A model generated the notes under the pieces. It was not told the DNA's origin. It ran no database searches and was given only the letters and a program-made list of their open reading frames with translations. Made by a program: the position numbers and the translations under genes. From an uncultured Prevotellaceae bacterium (lineage in GTDB: Bacteria > Bacteroidota > Bacteroidia > Bacteroidales > Bacteroidaceae): a DNA stretch of 64,000 bases. The stretch's first letter is position 1, and every line of letters begins with the position of its first letter. The DNA lies in assembly GCA_900320845.1 (NCBI GenBank), contig ONTS01000003.1, forward strand, positions 1 through 64,000, read 5' to 3'. Below, in pieces: positions 62,748 through 64,000 of the stretch.

Positions 62748-64000
62748 CTACTGCTGCAGACAACAAGTGTAGCGAGAGTGCAGGGTGTCGACGATGGTCT
62801 CCGTCACCTTAGCATGAGTCTCTACATACTGTGCCGCTATGCGTCCGGCCTGCTGTCGTTGTTCGTTGTCGGCGACCAGGGTGTCCATGCGGGCTTCGAA
62901 AGCCTCGTAGCCGTCTATCTCGGTGGCAGCTCCATTGCCTTTCATATCTTGTGCCTCCTGGAACTTAGCGTTGTTGGGACCGAAGATGACGGGCACTCCC
63001 CACACCGCAGCTTCAAGAGTGTTGTGTATGCCTTCACCAAAACCGCCTCCCACGTATGCAATGGTGGCATAGCGATAGACGGTGGATAGCAAGCCAAAGG
63101 TGTTGACGATGAGCACATCGGCTTCGGACAGTCGTTTGTCGTCGGAGCCTGCTTCGGTATATCGCAACGTGTTGCAGCCGTAGAGTTTCTGCTCTATCTC
63201 CTGCAGGTGCGCCTCGTCGATGACGTGTGGGGCAATGATGAGTTTCCATTTGCCTTCTCCCAGCAGTTGTCGTTGCTTGAAGTAGCGTATGAAGATGTCC
63301 TCGTCGGGTGCCCATGACGAGCCGGCAATGAAGATGTTGGGTGCCGCTGCGTCGGTCGCCGTTGGCGTCTGGCAGAACTTTTCAATGACAGGCAGCTCGC
63401 GCTTCTCCTCCTTCACGGATTGCACGCGGTCGAATCGTGTGTCGCCGCTCACCGATACGTTGTCCTTGATGCCGATGCGTTGCAGCAGTAGTTTGCTTTC
63501 CTCGTTCTGAACGAAGAAATGGGTGAAGCAGCGTAGCACGTATGCGTAGTTTTTACCGTACCATCGGAAGAAGATTTGGTCGGGACGGAAGATGCTGCTT
63601 ACGCTGAATGTGGGTATGTGGCGGTGTTTTAGTATGTGCAGGTAGTTGTACCAGAACTCATACTTAATGAAGAATGCCGCTACGGGGCGTATAGTGCGCA
63701 GAAAGCGTTGTGCATTGCGTCGGGTATCAAGTGGCAGGTAGGTGATGATGTCGGCTCCTGCGTAGTCTTTGCGTACCTCGTAGCCCGATGGTGAGAAGAA
63801 TGTGAGCAGTATTTTATGCTCTGGCAGCACCTTTCTCATGTGCTCTATGAGCGGTCTTCCTTGCTCAAATTCTCCGAGAGAGGCTGCATGGAACCAGATG
63901 TATTTAGCATCGGCTTCCACTTTCTCACGCAGTGTCTGAATAGCGGCACGCTCTCCAAGCCACATCTTTTTTACTTTAGGGTTGAAGTGGCTGTAAATAC
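62748..64000 (-). CDS. waaA: 3-deoxy-D-manno-octulosonic-acid (Kdo) transferase, 5' end outside window
   Basis: The frame is open to the window edge, and the codons above the ATG at 63965 (reading IYSHFNPKVKK) match the conserved N-terminal part of the family, so the true start lies beyond 64000. The visible part, about 417 residues, contains WFHAASLGEFEQGRPLI, FFIKYEFWYNYL, SGDTRFDRV and AYVGGGFGEGIHNTLEAAVWGVPVIFGP, all typical of the GT30 Kdo transferase. It adds Kdo to lipid A precursor at the inner membrane. Confidence 0.92.
   Translation of the reverse strand, partial: IYSHFNPKVKKMWLGERAAIQTLREKVEADAKYIWFHAASLGEFEQGRPLIEHMRKVLPEHKILLTFFSPSGYEVRKDYAGADIITYLPLDTRRNAQRFLRTIRPVAAFFIKYEFWYNYLHILKHRHIPTFSVSSIFRPDQIFFRWYGKNYAYVLRCFTHFFVQNEESKLLLQRIGIKDNVSVSGDTRFDRVQSVKEEKRELPVIEKFCQTPTATDAAAPNIFIAGSSWAPDEDIFIRYFKQRQLLGEGKWKLIIAPHVIDEAHLQEIEQKLYGCNTLRYTEAGSDDKRLSEADVLIVNTFGLLSTVYRYATIAYVGGGFGEGIHNTLEAAVWGVPVIFGPNNAKFQEAQDMKGNGAATEIDGYEAFEARMDTLVADNEQRQQAGRIAAQYVETHAKVTETIVDTLHSRYTCCLQQ

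Noticed and set aside
1..64000. tRNA, rRNA or insertion-sequence genes
   Set aside because: No convincing cloverleaf, rRNA segment, transposase or integrase motif seen by eye. A dedicated tRNA scan could still find one.

Overview
The window looks like a chromosome segment of a member of the Bacteroidota, most probably Prevotellaceae (Prevotella or a close relative). Three things suggest this. Upstream regions repeatedly carry the Bacteroidota promoter pattern (TTTG or TTG, about 18-21 bases, then TAnnTTTG). Several secreted proteins end in the same short tail (Y-x-L-x-G-R/Q, then G-I/V-Y-I-x-N-G-K-K-V/I). The housekeeping gene order (DUF4290-murA-rimM-dxr-rseP, gmk-nadD) and families such as DUF4876 and DUF6850 are typical of the phylum. 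I see no rRNA or tRNA gene, no insertion sequence and no CRISPR array. All names rest on motifs and remembered family features; no database search was run.

Layout. 1-3.4 kb: the end of a secreted protein, a 62-aa peptide gene, a Crp/Fnr-family regulator, and a 1.8-kb gene-poor stretch with repeated promoter-terminator cassettes and a 22-bp periodic repeat array. 3.5-8.1 kb (minus): yicC, gmk, nadD and a SUMF1-like lipoprotein, with a plus-strand secreted beta-helix gene between yicC and gmk. 8.5-16 kb (plus): tsaB, DUF4290, murA, rimM, dxr, rseP and a preA with an extra N-terminal domain, covering tRNA modification, peptidoglycan, ribosome maturation, isoprenoids, membrane proteolysis and pyrimidine reduction. 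16.3-23.9 kb (plus): a giant surface protein and a C10 cysteine protease. 24-33.8 kb (minus): a TonB-dependent receptor, small lipoprotein, small secreted protein, DUF4876, DUF6850 barrel and M16 peptidase, probably one envelope transport cluster. 33.8-37.8 kb: lptB, a porin and aspA.

38-43.9 kb (minus) is the most accessory-looking part: two methyltransferase-like genes, a four-helix-bundle protein, a CTAG minisatellite and a GIY-YIG/DEAD helicase. It resembles a restriction-modification or phage-defence operon. Its leader, about 270 nt by my promoter call, can form mutually exclusive hairpins, one of which is an intrinsic terminator, and contains a short ORF with a good ribosome-binding site.

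44-64 kb: an AraC regulator, a small secreted protein coupled to a carbohydrate-binding-domain protein, a sodium/solute symporter, a 1356-aa Ig-like surface protein with a long leader, a secreted endonuclease I, mfd, a small Lys/Ser-rich secreted protein, two overlapping glycosyltransferase genes, a lipoprotein, and a Kdo transferase gene running off the right edge.

The observations I consider most worth checking are the alternating-hairpin leader and unusual composition of the putative defence operon, the tandem cassettes beside the Crp-family gene, and the two related 22-bp repeat elements about 50 kb apart.
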